This document shows positions 55,835-63,928 of a stretch of 64,000 bases of DNA, piece after piece (within the stretch, counting starts at the first letter, position 1; every line of letters starts with the position of its first letter). Both the position numbers and the translations under genes were made by a program. Under the pieces are notes generated by a model, which ran no database searches, had not been told where the DNA came from, and saw nothing but the letters and a program-made list of their open reading frames with translations. The DNA comes from Sphingopyxis sp. (lineage in GTDB: Bacteria; Pseudomonadota; Alphaproteobacteria; Sphingomonadales; Sphingomonadaceae): the NCBI RefSeq assembly GCF_016704835.1, contig NZ_JADIZJ010000001.1, forward strand, positions 1,163,001 through 1,227,000. The letters are read 5' to 3'.

Positions 55835-58351
55835 ATGGTCGCCGACAGTCCGCCCGATTTCCGCCTGCGCCTGCGCCGCGACAGCAATGCCGTCATCGCC
55901 TGGCTGCGCGACATGTGGACGCGACGCTGGTTCCGCTGGCTCGGCTATCTGGCGCTCTCGGGCGTGCTGGCGCTGATCCTGATCTGGGCGATCTTCGCGC
56001 GCGACCTGCCCTCGGTCGATCAGCTGCGCGATTATGAACCCCCGCTGCCGACGATGGTCCGCGACGGCGAGGGCAAGCCGGTGCACAGCTACGCTCGCGA
56101 ACGCCGCGTCCAGCTGGAATATAGCGAATATCCGCAGCTGCTCGTGCGCTCGTTCCTGGCCGCCGAGGACAAGACTTTCTTCAGCCACGGCGGCATCGAC
56201 TATCCGGGCATCGCATCGGCGATCATTACCAACCTTACCAACAGCGGCCGTCCCGTCGGCGCCTCGACGATCACCCAGCAGGTTGCCAAGAACCTGCTGC
56301 TCACGAACGAGCTCAGCTATCGCCGCAAGGTGCGCGAAGCGATCCTGGCGATGCGCATCGAGGATGCGCTGACCAAGGAACAGATCCTCGAACTCTATCT
56401 CAACGAGATCCCGCTCGGCCGCCGCGCTTTCGGGGTGCAGGCGGCTAGCCGCGCCTATTTCGACAAGGATGTCGATCAGCTCCAGCTTCACGAAATGGCA
56501 TTTCTCGCGATCCTGCCCAAGGCGCCCGAAAAATATGGCCGCGCGCGCAACGAGGCGGAGGCGCTTGCGCGCCGCAATTTTGTGCTCGGGTCGATGGAAA
56601 GCAACGGTTGGATCACCGCCGCGCAGCGCGACGCGGCGCGCGCCATGCCGCTCGGCCTCACCAATAGCGGCAACCGCGCGATCGCGCAGGTCGGCGGCTA
56701 TTATATGGAAGAGGTGCGGCGTCAGCTGATCGCCCAGTTCGGCGAGACCGCCGATGACGGCCCGCTCAGCGTTTATGCCGGCGGGCTATGGGTCCGCACG
56801 CCCTATGATGGCAAGATGCAGACGGGCGCGACGATGGCGCTGCGCAAGGGGCTCCAGCGCTACGACGCCGGCAAGGGGTGGTCGGGACCGATCGCGACGA
56901 TCGAGGCCGACGACCAGTGGCAGAGCCGTCTGGCGTCGAGCTTCATCGGCATCGACTATGACAATTGGCGCGTCGCCGTGGTCCTGTCGAAATCGGCCGG
57001 CGCGGTGCAGATCGGGTTTGCCAATGGCGACACCGGGACGCTGCCCGCCAGTGCCGCGACGCTGGGCTATCGCAAGACCGGCGGCAATGCGTTTTCGGCG
57101 ATGCGCCCGGGCGACCTTATCGTCGTCAAATCGACCGGCGGCAGCAGCTATGCCTTGCGCAACATTCCCGAAGTGTCGGGCGGCATGGTCGTCGAAAGCC
57201 CGCATTCGGGCCGCATCTATGCGATGCAGGGCGGCTTTGACGTCCGCCTTTCGCCGTTCAACCGCGCAACGCAGGCCGAGCGCCAGCCCGGATCGACGAT
57301 CAAACCCTTCGTTTACGCCGCGGCGCTCGACAATGGCATGACTCCTGCGACGATGATCGTCGACGGACCGTTTTGCGTCTATCAGGGCGCGCGCTTCGGC
57401 AACAAATGCTTCCGCAACTTTGGCGGCGCGGGCGGCAGCGGCGAGCATACGATGCGCTGGGGGCTCGAACAATCGCGCAACCTGATGACGGTCAAGACCG
57501 CGAGCCAGATCGGCATGGAGCCGATCGTCGAAACGATCGCAACGATGGGGATCGGCAAGCACGAACCCTATCTGTCGACCGCGCTCGGCGCCGGATCGAC
57601 GACGGTCGAAAAAATCACCAACGCTTATGCGATGCTCGCCAACCATGGCCGCGAGCTCAAGCCGCGGGTGATCGACTATGCGCAGGACCGCCGCGGCAAG
57701 GTGATTTTCCCGGCGAACTGGAAACCGTGCGACGGCTGCAACAAAAAGGATTGGGACGGCCATCCCATGCCGCGCTTTGCCAGGTCGGGCAAGCAGCTGA
57801 TGGACCCGATGACCGCCTATCAGGTCGTCCATATGCTCGAAGGCGTCGTCCAGCGCGGAACCGCAGTGCGGCTGCGCGACCTGAACGTGCCGCTGTTTGG
57901 CAAGACGGGAACCACCACGGGCCCGAACGACGTCTGGTTCGTCGGCGGCACCCCCGACGTGATCGCGGGTATGTATATCGGTTTTGACCAGCCGCGCAGC
58001 ATGGGCGGCTATGCCCAGGGCGGCAGCTATGCGGCGCCGATCTTCAAGGATTTCGCGCTTGCCGCGCTCGCCGACCGGCAACCGATTCCCTTCGCGGCGC
58101 CCAAGGGAGTGCGGATGGTCCGCATCGATCGCCAGTCGGGCCGCCGCGTTTATGGCAGCTGGCCGGGGACCGATCCCAAGGCGTCGATCATCTGGGAAGC
58201 CTTCAAGCCCGAAAGTGAGCCACGCCGGACGATCCGCGAAGAAGAGATCAAGCCGGTGAAGACCCCCCGGCGGCAGGATGCGCCGGTGCGGCAAGGCCCG
58301 GCGGGACGCACCGACAACGACTTCCTCGACGACCGCGGCGGCATCATCTGA
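55835..58351 (+). CDS. mrcA: Penicillin-binding protein 1A
   Basis: Main class A peptidoglycan synthase. A cytosolic Arg-rich tail and one helix (about residues 35-52) precede the glycosyltransferase (AAEDKTFFSHGGIDY with the catalytic Glu, VGASTITQQVAKN), an OB-like insert (about 290-430) and the transpeptidase with SxxK at Ser487 (GSTIKPF), SRN and KTGTTTG. It has a disordered C-terminal tail. The length of 838 residues is normal for an alphaproteobacterial PBP1A. prfB follows after about 60 bases, as in related genomes. Confidence 0.97.
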   Translation: MVADSPPDFRLRLRRDSNAVIAWLRDMWTRRWFRWLGYLALSGVLALILIWAIFARDLPSVDQLRDYEPPLPTMVRDGEGKPVHSYARERRVQLEYSEYPQLLVRSFLAAEDKTFFSHGGIDYPGIASAIITNLTNSGRPVGASTITQQVAKNLLLTNELSYRRKVREAILAMRIEDALTKEQILELYLNEIPLGRRAFGVQAASRAYFDKDVDQLQLHEMAFLAILPKAPEKYGRARNEAEALARRNFVLGSMESNGWITAAQRDAARAMPLGLTNSGNRAIAQVGGYYMEEVRRQLIAQFGETADDGPLSVYAGGLWVRTPYDGKMQTGATMALRKGLQRYDAGKGWSGPIATIEADDQWQSRLASSFIGIDYDNWRVAVVLSKSAGAVQIGFANGDTGTLPASAATLGYRKTGGNAFSAMRPGDLIVVKSTGGSSYALRNIPEVSGGMVVESPHSGRIYAMQGGFDVRLSPFNRATQAERQPGSTIKPFVYAAALDNGMTPATMIVDGPFCVYQGARFGNKCFRNFGGAGGSGEHTMRWGLEQSRNLMTVKTASQIGMEPIVETIATMGIGKHEPYLSTALGAGSTTVEKITNAYAMLANHGRELKPRVIDYAQDRRGKVIFPANWKPCDGCNKKDWDGHPMPRFARSGKQLMDPMTAYQVVHMLEGVVQRGTAVRLRDLNVPLFGKTGTTTGPNDVWFVGGTPDVIAGMYIGFDQPRSMGGYAQGGSYAAPIFKDFALAALADRQPIPFAAPKGVRMVRIDRQSGRRVYGSWPGTDPKASIIWEAFKPESEPRRTIREEEIKPVKTPRRQDAPVRQGPAGRTDNDFLDDRGGII

Positions 58352-58412
58352 CCGCTTGTCTCTGACGACCGAGCCTCTATGGCCGGGGCTTAATTTATTC
58401 AGGAGCAAAGAC

Positions 58413-59540
58413 ATGCGCGCCGAAGCGCAGGATCATATCGACAAGATTGGCGCCGCGCTGGCGCTGCTGCGACGGTTCCTCGACTGGGATCGCGCAGTGC
58501 GGCGGCTCGACGAGCTCAATGCCAAGGTCGAGGACCCGACGCTATGGGACAGCCCCAAGGCGGCGCAGGAAGTGATGCGCGAGCGGCAGCGGCTGGATGC
58601 GGCGATCGCGGCGACGCGCGCGATCGAAACCGAATGCGCCGACACCGCCGAACTGATCGAACTCGCTGAAATGGAAGGCGACGAGGCGATGGTCGACGAG
58701 GCGGTGGCCTCGCTGGCAACGCTCGCGGCGCGCGCCGAGGAAGACAAGATCCGGGCGCTGCTCGCGGGCGAGGCCGACGCCAATGACGCCTATATCGAAG
58801 TCCATGCCGGCGCGGGCGGCACCGAAAGCCAGGACTGGGCCGAAATGCTCCAGCGCATGTACAGCCGTTGGGCCGAAAAACGCGGGTTCAAGGTCGAGCT
58901 TGTCGAGTATCAGGCGGGCGAACAGGCGGGGATCAAGTCGGCGACGATGCTGGTCAAGGGCGAGAATGCCTATGGCTATGCCAAGACCGAAAGCGGTGTG
59001 CATCGGCTGGTCCGCATCTCGCCCTATGACAGTTCGGCGCGGCGCCACACCAGCTTTTCCAGCGTCTGGGTGTATCCCGTGATCGATGATAATATCGACA
59101 TCGAGATCAACGAGGGCGATCTCAAGATCGATACCTACCGTGCCTCGGGCGCGGGCGGCCAGCACGTCAACACGACCGATTCGGCGGTGCGTATCACGCA
59201 CATCCCGACGGGCATCGTCGTCGCCAGCCAGAATGACCGCTCGCAGCACAAGAACCGCGCCACCGCGATGGGAATGCTGAAAGCGCGGATGTACGAAGCC
59301 GAGCTGCAAAAGCGTGAAGCCGCGGCATCAGGCGAATATCAGGCGAAGACCGAAATCGGCTGGGGACACCAGATCCGCTCCTACGTCCTTCAGCCGTACC
59401 AGCTGGTCAAGGATCTGCGCACCGGCGTTACCTCGACGGCACCCGGCGACGTTCTCGACGGCGCGCTCGACCCGTTCATGGCTGCGGCGCTGTCGCAAAA
59501 AGTGACGGGCGAAAAGGTCGAGGTCGAGGATATCGATTGA
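58413..59540 (+). CDS. prfB: Peptide chain release factor 2
   Basis: Ends translation at UGA and UAA. The GGQ loop that triggers peptide release is at residues 248-250 (SGAGGQHVNTTDSAVRITH), with a Gln suitable for methylation. The stop-codon-reading motif, SPF in E. coli, reads SPY here (VRISPYDSSARRHTSF), a change I believe is usual in alphaproteobacteria. The frame is continuous, so there is no programmed frameshift of the E. coli type. The ATG at 58413 has AGGAG upstream. The stop overlaps the next gene as TGATG. Confidence 0.98.
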   Translation: MRAEAQDHIDKIGAALALLRRFLDWDRAVRRLDELNAKVEDPTLWDSPKAAQEVMRERQRLDAAIAATRAIETECADTAELIELAEMEGDEAMVDEAVASLATLAARAEEDKIRALLAGEADANDAYIEVHAGAGGTESQDWAEMLQRMYSRWAEKRGFKVELVEYQAGEQAGIKSATMLVKGENAYGYAKTESGVHRLVRISPYDSSARRHTSFSSVWVYPVIDDNIDIEINEGDLKIDTYRASGAGGQHVNTTDSAVRITHIPTGIVVASQNDRSQHKNRATAMGMLKARMYEAELQKREAAASGEYQAKTEIGWGHQIRSYVLQPYQLVKDLRTGVTSTAPGDVLDGALDPFMAAALSQKVTGEKVEVEDID

Positions 59541-60256
59541 TGAAATGCGCCGCCGCCCTGCTCGCGCTGGCGCCGCTGCTCAGCGGCTGCGATGCGCCAT
59601 GGGGTGACAGCGGCAATCGCGCCGCAACCGCGCGCGAATTTCCGCCCGCTGACCGCCCCGTCGCGCCAACCGTCTCGACCAAATGGTCGACCGAAGAAGC
59701 GCGCGACCGTGTCAACGAAGCGGACGACGTGATGGACTCGGCCGATGTCCGCCCCGGCATGACCATCGCTGACATCGGCGCTGGCGACGGCTATTACACC
59801 GTGCGTCTCGCCCAGCGGGTCGGTGAAGGCGGGCGGGTGCTGGCACAGGACATCATGCCCGGGGTGATCGAACGGCTCGCCGACCGCGTTGCGCGCGAAA
59901 GGCTCGACAATGTTTCGCTCAAGCTCGGTGCAGTCGATGATCCGCGCCTGCCCGCGGCAAGCTTCGACCGCGTTTTCATGGTCCATATGTATCACGAAAT
60001 CGGCGAGCCCTACGCCTTCCTGTGGCGGTTGCGCCCCGCGCTGCGTGCGGGCGGGCAGGTGATCGTCGTCGACGGCGACCGGCCGATCGCCGACCATGGC
60101 ACGCCCTTCCGCCTGCTCGTCTGCGAATTCGAGGCCGTGGGATACAAGCTGGTGTCCTACGACGATAAGCAGCACGCCGGGGGGTATTTGGCGAGATTCG
60201 TGCCGAGCGGGAAACGGCCCGAACCCGATGCGATTACGATGTGCGATAACCCCTGA
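59540..60256 (+). CDS. Putative lipoprotein with class I SAM-methyltransferase fold (238 aa)
   Basis: The N-terminus MKCAAALLALAPLLSGC is a lipoprotein signal with lipobox LSGC, so the mature protein should be anchored on the periplasmic side. From about residue 55 it is a Rossmann methyltransferase: IADIGAGDGYYTVRLA binds the cofactor in known relatives, and VFMVHMYHEIGEP is motif IV. S-adenosylmethionine is not known to be present in the periplasm, so it may have lost catalysis, bind another ligand, or be mis-targeted by prediction. Coupled to prfB by TGATG. Similar exported methyltransferase-fold proteins are found in other sphingomonads; none has a known role to my knowledge. Confidence 0.85.
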   Translation: MKCAAALLALAPLLSGCDAPWGDSGNRAATAREFPPADRPVAPTVSTKWSTEEARDRVNEADDVMDSADVRPGMTIADIGAGDGYYTVRLAQRVGEGGRVLAQDIMPGVIERLADRVARERLDNVSLKLGAVDDPRLPAASFDRVFMVHMYHEIGEPYAFLWRLRPALRAGGQVIVVDGDRPIADHGTPFRLLVCEFEAVGYKLVSYDDKQHAGGYLARFVPSGKRPEPDAITMCDNP

Positions 60257-60265
60257 TTGCTTGCT

Positions 60266-60378
60266 CCTCCCTGTCGTGCAGCGATAGGAAGGGGTGGAGG
60301 GGCCGCGACGGGAGTGCCATCGCCCACCCGTCAGCGCTTAGCGGTACCACCTCCCCATGCCTGCGGCACAGGGAGGAT
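60266..60378. repeat. Intergenic repeat, TCCTCCCTGT...ACAGGGAGGA family
   Basis: Outer arms TCCTCCCTGTCGTGCAGCGA (60266-60285) and, at the right end, CTGCGGCACAGGGAGGA (60361-60377) are imperfect inverted repeats around ACGGGAGTGCC and GGTACCACCTCCCC. It fills the space between the convergent methyltransferase and DsrE-like genes. This unit is frequent in sphingomonads. Confidence 0.75.
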
Positions 60379-60384
60379 CAATAT

Positions 60385-60750
60385 TCAAAAAACCACCAAC
60401 CGATCCGCATCGCCGATCTCGGCCGTGAAGCTCACCAGCCCGCCGGTGCGCACCTGCGGTACCAGTTCGCTCGCCGTCATGCCGATCAGCGCCATGCCCG
60501 ACTGGCAGACGGTCAGCCGCACGTCCATCGCCATCGCCTCGGCGATCAGCGACACGAGGTCGGGCTGTCCCGCCGCGCGCCGCGCGGCGTCGCCTGCAAA
60601 GGCGACGGGCGTGCGCAGCAGCGCGGCCGCTTGTCCTTGCAGGAATATTCGCGCCGACCGCCCGAGCGCCGCCGCCGCCGCCGCCGTCTCTAGCGCGGCG
60701 TAGAAGCGTTCGCCATCGGCCGATGCGACGATTATGCTCAGCCCCGGCAT
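60385..60750 (-). CDS. DsrE-like sulfur-relay family protein (121 aa)
   Basis: A small alpha/beta protein of the DsrE/DsrF-like fold: MPGLSIIVASADGERFYAALETA opening, ARIFLQGQAAALL, and a later VRLTVCQSGMALIGM with one Cys at the position where the family carries sulfur. Its ATG lies 13 bases inside the moeB gene, so it is coupled to a sulfur-carrier activating enzyme. A role in persulfide handling for molybdopterin or thiamine synthesis is possible but not shown. The ATG at 60750 was chosen because the longer frame is a shadow of moeB. Confidence 0.85.
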   Translation of the reverse strand: MPGLSIIVASADGERFYAALETAAAAAALGRSARIFLQGQAAALLRTPVAFAGDAARRAAGQPDLVSLIAEAMAMDVRLTVCQSGMALIGMTASELVPQVRTGGLVSFTAEIGDADRLVVF

Positions 60751-61487
60751 ATCGGACACTCCGGATCCTCGGCAATTGCGACCTCGCGCCAGCGCCGGTC
60801 GAGCATATCGACGATCGCCAGCCGCCCGGTCAAGGCTGCGCCCCAGCCGGCCAGCGCGCGCACCGCTTCCAGTGCCGCCATCGTCCCGATCATCCCCGCG
60901 AGCGCGCCCATCACCCCGGTCTCGGCGCAGTTGAGCCCCTCCTGGTTCGGATTGTCGCCGACAAGGCAGGCATAGCAGGGGCTGCCCGCGCGCCAACCCT
61001 CGTACAGCGCCACCTGCCCTTCGAAAGCGCCGATCGCCGCGCTGAGCAGGGGAATTTGCAAGGCAACGGCGGCACGGTTGACTGCGAGTCGGGTCCCGAA
61101 ATTGTCGCAGCCGTCGAGGATCAGGCTGGCGCCCGTCAACAGCGGCGTGGAATTTTGATCGTCGAGCCGCTGGGCGGCCGCGATCGCCTTGACATGCGGG
61201 TTGATCTGTCGCGCAGCCGCCGCGGCGACGACGGCCTTGCGCGCGCCGATGTCGCCGTCGGTAAATAGCGGCTGGCGCTGCAGGTTCGACAATTCGACGA
61301 CGTCGTCATCGATGATCGTCAAGCTGCCGACCCCCGCCGCCGCCAGATAGGTGATCGCCGGACAGCCGATGCCGCCCGCGCCGATCACCGCGACATGTGC
61401 GTTCTTCAGTCTTGCCTGTCCTGCGCCGCCAAAGGCCGGCAGGATGATCTGGCGGGCGTAACGGTCGAGTTCGGCGTCGCTGAGCAA
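60738..61487 (-). CDS. moeB: Sulfur-carrier adenylyltransferase, MoeB/ThiF type (249 aa)
   Basis: E1-like enzyme that adenylates the C-terminus of MoaD or ThiS. It has YARQIILPAFGGAGQARLKNAHVAVIGAGGIG (ATP-binding), the IDDDVVELSNLQRQ segment, and two zinc CxxC pairs (CYACLVGD and CPICRG). LNCAETGVMGALAGM near residue 185 includes the catalytic-Cys region. No ATG is available; the TTG at 61487, one base after the dut stop, gives 249 residues, the length of E. coli MoeB. MoeB versus ThiF cannot be settled here because no moa or thi genes are adjacent. Confidence 0.88.
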   Translation of the reverse strand: MLSDAELDRYARQIILPAFGGAGQARLKNAHVAVIGAGGIGCPAITYLAAAGVGSLTIIDDDVVELSNLQRQPLFTDGDIGARKAVVAAAAARQINPHVKAIAAAQRLDDQNSTPLLTGASLILDGCDNFGTRLAVNRAAVALQIPLLSAAIGAFEGQVALYEGWRAGSPCYACLVGDNPNQEGLNCAETGVMGALAGMIGTMAALEAVRALAGWGAALTGRLAIVDMLDRRWREVAIAEDPECPICRG

Positions 61488-61488
61488 G

Positions 61489-62037
61489 CTACTCGCTCGA
61501 TCGCCGGGTCTTGATGCCCGACAGCGACGCCAGCCCTTCGGCGTCGGCGGTTTCATCAACGGGTTCGCTCTCGACGCCGGTCGATCCGAACCCACCCCCG
61601 CCGCGCGCGGTCTCGTCGAGCGACGTGACCTCGGCAAAGGTCGCGCGCTGGACCGGCGCGGGCACCAGCTGGGCGATCCGGTCGCCGCGCTTAATGTCGA
61701 AATTATCGTCGCCCAGATTGGCGAGGATCACCTTCACCTCGCCGCGATAGTCGCTGTCGATCGTCCCGGGCGTGTTGAGACAGGTGATGCCATGTTTGAG
61801 CGCGAGCCCTGAACGCGGGCGCACCTGCACCTCATAACCGGCCGGAATCGCCATCGCGAAGCCGGTCGCGACCGCGTGACGCGTGCCAGGACGGATCGTC
61901 AGCGATTCGGCCGCGACCACGTCCATCCCCGCCGCGCCATCGCTAGCATAGGCGGGCAGGGGCAACCCGCCGCCATTGGGCAGGCGCAGGATCCTGATCT
62001 CAATCGGGCTGGTGGCGGCTACGCGCATCGAGCTCAT
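61489..62037 (-). CDS. dut: Deoxyuridine 5'-triphosphate nucleotidohydrolase
   Basis: Splits dUTP to dUMP and pyrophosphate, keeping uracil out of DNA. All five trimeric dUTPase motifs can be seen, including AGMDVVA, PRSGLALKHGI, NTPGTIDSDYRGEV, RGDRIAQLV and RGGGGFGSTG (the P-loop-like tail over the active site). The protein has 182 residues, longer than the usual 150 because the C-terminus extends some 30 residues past the last motif. The ATG at 62037 lies inside the coaBC gene (38-base overlap). Confidence 0.96.
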   Translation of the reverse strand: MSSMRVAATSPIEIRILRLPNGGGLPLPAYASDGAAGMDVVAAESLTIRPGTRHAVATGFAMAIPAGYEVQVRPRSGLALKHGITCLNTPGTIDSDYRGEVKVILANLGDDNFDIKRGDRIAQLVPAPVQRATFAEVTSLDETARGGGGFGSTGVESEPVDETADAEGLASLSGIKTRRSSE

Positions 62038-63319
62038 CGGCTATCTTTTCCATCAATTTGCGGGCGACGGCCGCTTTGGGCAGTCGATCCCAGCTGTCTA
62101 TCCCGTCTTTGCTAACGATATGCACCTGATTGCTTTCGCCGCCCATCGGGTCGGCAGCGACGTCGTTGGCAACGATCCAGTCGCACCCCTTCCGCACCAG
62201 TTTCGCCTGCGCATGCGCGATGACATCGTTCGTCTCGGCGGCAAAGCCGATCAGCAGCGTCGGGCGATGCGGGTTTTTGGCGACACCAGCAAGAATGTCG
62301 GGATTCTCGGCGAGCGCGAGCGGCGGCACGGCGCCGCTGCCGTCCTTCTTGATCTTTTGCCGCGCGGGGTCGGCGGCGCGCCAGTCGGCGACTGCAGCGA
62401 CCATGATTGCCGCATCGACGGGCAGGCCTTGCTGCACTTCGGCGGCCATTTCGACTGCAGTTTCGACATCGACGCGAATCACGCCTGGCGGGGTAGGCAG
62501 CTCGACGGGGCCGGCGATCAGCAGCACTTCGGCCCCCGCCTCGGCGGCGGCGGCGGCGATCGCAAAACCCTGTTTGCCGCTCGACCGGTTGGCGATGTAG
62601 CGCACCGGGTCGATCGGCTCGTGCGTCGGACCGGCGGTGATCAAGATGCGGCGGCCGAACAGCGGGCGGTGGTTCTCGGGCGCGAAGTCGGGTTGGCTTT
62701 CCAAGCTTTTGTTGGTGTCGAGCGAAGTCGAGACGCGGGAAGGCAGGGGCGGCTTCTCGACTGCACTCGACGCGAACGGCTTTGAGAGGCGGCTCTCGAT
62801 CGCCGCAAAGATCGCCGCCGGTTCGGGCAACCGCCCCGGGCCATACTCACCGCACGCCATCTCGCCCTCGTCGGGCGCCATCACCGTCACCCCGTCGCCG
62901 CGCAGTGTCGCGATATTGCGCTGCGTCGCAGGGTGCAGCCACATGCGCACATTCATCGCCGGCGCAGCGAGCACCGGCTTGTCGGTGGCGAGCAGCAGAG
63001 TGGTGGCCAGATCGTCGGCGATACCCGCCGCCATCTTTGCCATCAGGTCCGCCGTGGCGGGGGCGACAACGACCAGGTCGGCCTCGCGCGACAGCTGGAT
63101 ATGCCCCATCTCGACCTCGTCCTTCAGGTCGAACAAATTGGTATAGACCTTGTTCTCGCTGAGCGCCGCGAATGTCAGCGGGGTCACGAACTGCTCGCCC
63201 GCGCGGGTGATGACACAGCGGACGGTCATTCCCGCCTTTCGAAGCAGGCGAACGAGCTCGATGCTCTTGTAAGCGGCGATACCGCCGCCGATGATGAGCA
63301 GGATGCGGGGTTGGGGCAT
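62000..63319 (-). CDS. coaBC: Bifunctional phosphopantothenoylcysteine decarboxylase/synthetase
   Basis: Two steps of coenzyme A synthesis. The CoaC half (residues 1 to about 180) has the FMN-binding GGGIAAYKSIELVRLLRKAG, PAMNVRMWLHPATQ and EMACGEYGPGRL with the active Cys. The CoaB half (from about 210) has ILITAGPTHEPIDPVRYIANRSSGKQG and FAAETNDV. The linker, residues about 181-205, is encoded by a REP-like repeat (62715-62779) and reads as a Ser/Pro/Lys-rich stretch. The ATG at 63319 is four bases after the ccdB stop, with no ribosome-binding site, so it may depend on translation of ccdB. Overlaps dut. Confidence 0.96.
   Translation of the reverse strand: MPQPRILLIIGGGIAAYKSIELVRLLRKAGMTVRCVITRAGEQFVTPLTFAALSENKVYTNLFDLKDEVEMGHIQLSREADLVVVAPATADLMAKMAAGIADDLATTLLLATDKPVLAAPAMNVRMWLHPATQRNIATLRGDGVTVMAPDEGEMACGEYGPGRLPEPAAIFAAIESRLSKPFASSAVEKPPLPSRVSTSLDTNKSLESQPDFAPENHRPLFGRRILITAGPTHEPIDPVRYIANRSSGKQGFAIAAAAAEAGAEVLLIAGPVELPTPPGVIRVDVETAVEMAAEVQQGLPVDAAIMVAAVADWRAADPARQKIKKDGSGAVPPLALAENPDILAGVAKNPHRPTLLIGFAAETNDVIAHAQAKLVRKGCDWIVANDVAADPMGGESNQVHIVSKDGIDSWDRLPKAAVARKLMEKIADELDARSRHQPD
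62715..62779. repeat. REP-like repeat inside coaBC, GTGTCGAG family
   Basis: The arms GTGTCGAGCGAAGTCGAGA (62715-62733) and TCTCGACTGCACTCGACGC (62755-62773) are inverted with 16 of 19 matches, followed by GAACGG. It is the same unit as at 10.4 kb. Here it lies in frame within the interdomain linker of coaBC. Confidence 0.8.
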
Positions 63320-63323
63320 CGTG

Positions 63324-63620
63324 TCAATAACCGGTGAGAAGCATATCGAGGGCATTCAGGATTTCGTAGCGCTGGTCTGCGAGCGACGCGATCTTTGGTC
63401 CAAGATCGTCTATTCCTATTGCGGATGCCAGCGGAGTTGCGAGCAGATGCTGCTCACCAGAAATCGCAAAAACGGGATGCAGTCGGTCCATTTTTGGTTT
63501 TCCTTCCGACGGCAAGAGCGGAATGACAAAACGGGTACCGAAATGACCGAACAGGTCGGCTTGGCAATCAAGCAACAATGCACCGTCGTGCGGACTGCGA
63601 TGGACGTCGAACTGCGCCAT
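63324..63620 (-). CDS. ccdB: CcdB-type toxin (98 aa)
   Basis: Toxin of a type II toxin-antitoxin pair. Classical CcdB poisons DNA gyrase. AQFDVHR, LLLDCQADLFGHFGTRFVIPLLP and RLHPVFAISGE match the family in order. The C-terminus reads LLTGY, whereas the F-plasmid toxin ends WGI, residues needed to attack gyrase; the target may therefore differ or killing may be weak. Its ATG shares one base with the ccdA stop (TGATG). coaBC begins four bases downstream. Confidence 0.9.
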   Translation of the reverse strand: MAQFDVHRSPHDGALLLDCQADLFGHFGTRFVIPLLPSEGKPKMDRLHPVFAISGEQHLLATPLASAIGIDDLGPKIASLADQRYEILNALDMLLTGY

Positions 63621-63880
63621 CAAAACTGCCGGTATTTCGCAAGCGGTAGGCCGTTTTCGCGGACATAATCATTCCACCATTCGATCGCGGCGCGATTCTC
63701 TTCCTGCCATGCGGCTTCGCGCGCCTTTTTGACTCCGGCGGCGAGACCCGATTGGCAGGCTTCGCTGACATTGATACCAAGTCGCTTGGCCTCTTCGACC
63801 AGATCGACGCTGAGCGATACATTGGTGGGCTTTTTGGGCGCGGTTTTTTTGACCTCGTCAAATCGCGCCCGACGGTTCAT
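63620..63880 (-). CDS. ccdA: CcdA-type antitoxin (86 aa)
   Basis: Partner of the CcdB-type toxin. A ribbon-helix-helix N-terminal part (PTNVSLSVDLVEEAKRLGINVSEACQSGLAAGVKK) binds DNA as a dimer. The C-terminal tail (WQEENRAAIEWWNDYVRENGLPLAKYRQF) is the disordered part that wraps the toxin. The ATG at 63880 has AAGGAG at good spacing; an ATG six bases upstream is too close to it. The pair represses its own promoter in known cases. Confidence 0.92.
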   Translation of the reverse strand: MNRRARFDEVKKTAPKKPTNVSLSVDLVEEAKRLGINVSEACQSGLAAGVKKAREAAWQEENRAAIEWWNDYVRENGLPLAKYRQF

Positions 63881-63895
63881 CGCCATTCTCCTTGC

Positions 63896-63928
63896 GCATA
63901 AGATATGCACATTTGGATTGGGATTCAA
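63896..63928 (-). promoter_or_regulatory. ccdAB promoter with palindrome over the -10 box
   Basis: On the minus strand, TTGAAT (63923-63928) and TATCTT (63900-63905) are 17 bases apart. The inverted repeat GCATA-N3-TATGC (63896-63908) covers the -10 box and is a plausible CcdA/CcdB operator. The -35 box overlaps the stop codon of the upstream gene. Confidence 0.6.

Noticed and set aside
58381..58500. Programmed +1 frameshift in prfB
   Set aside because: The release factor 2 frame is continuous from a well-placed ATG; no in-frame early TGA with an upstream Shine-Dalgarno is present.
63324..63880. Reading the pair as a ParDE or MazEF module
   Set aside because: The toxin has the CcdB order (QFDVHR, then the VIPL strand) and the antitoxin has the CcdA ribbon-helix-helix and Trp-rich tail, so CcdAB fits better.
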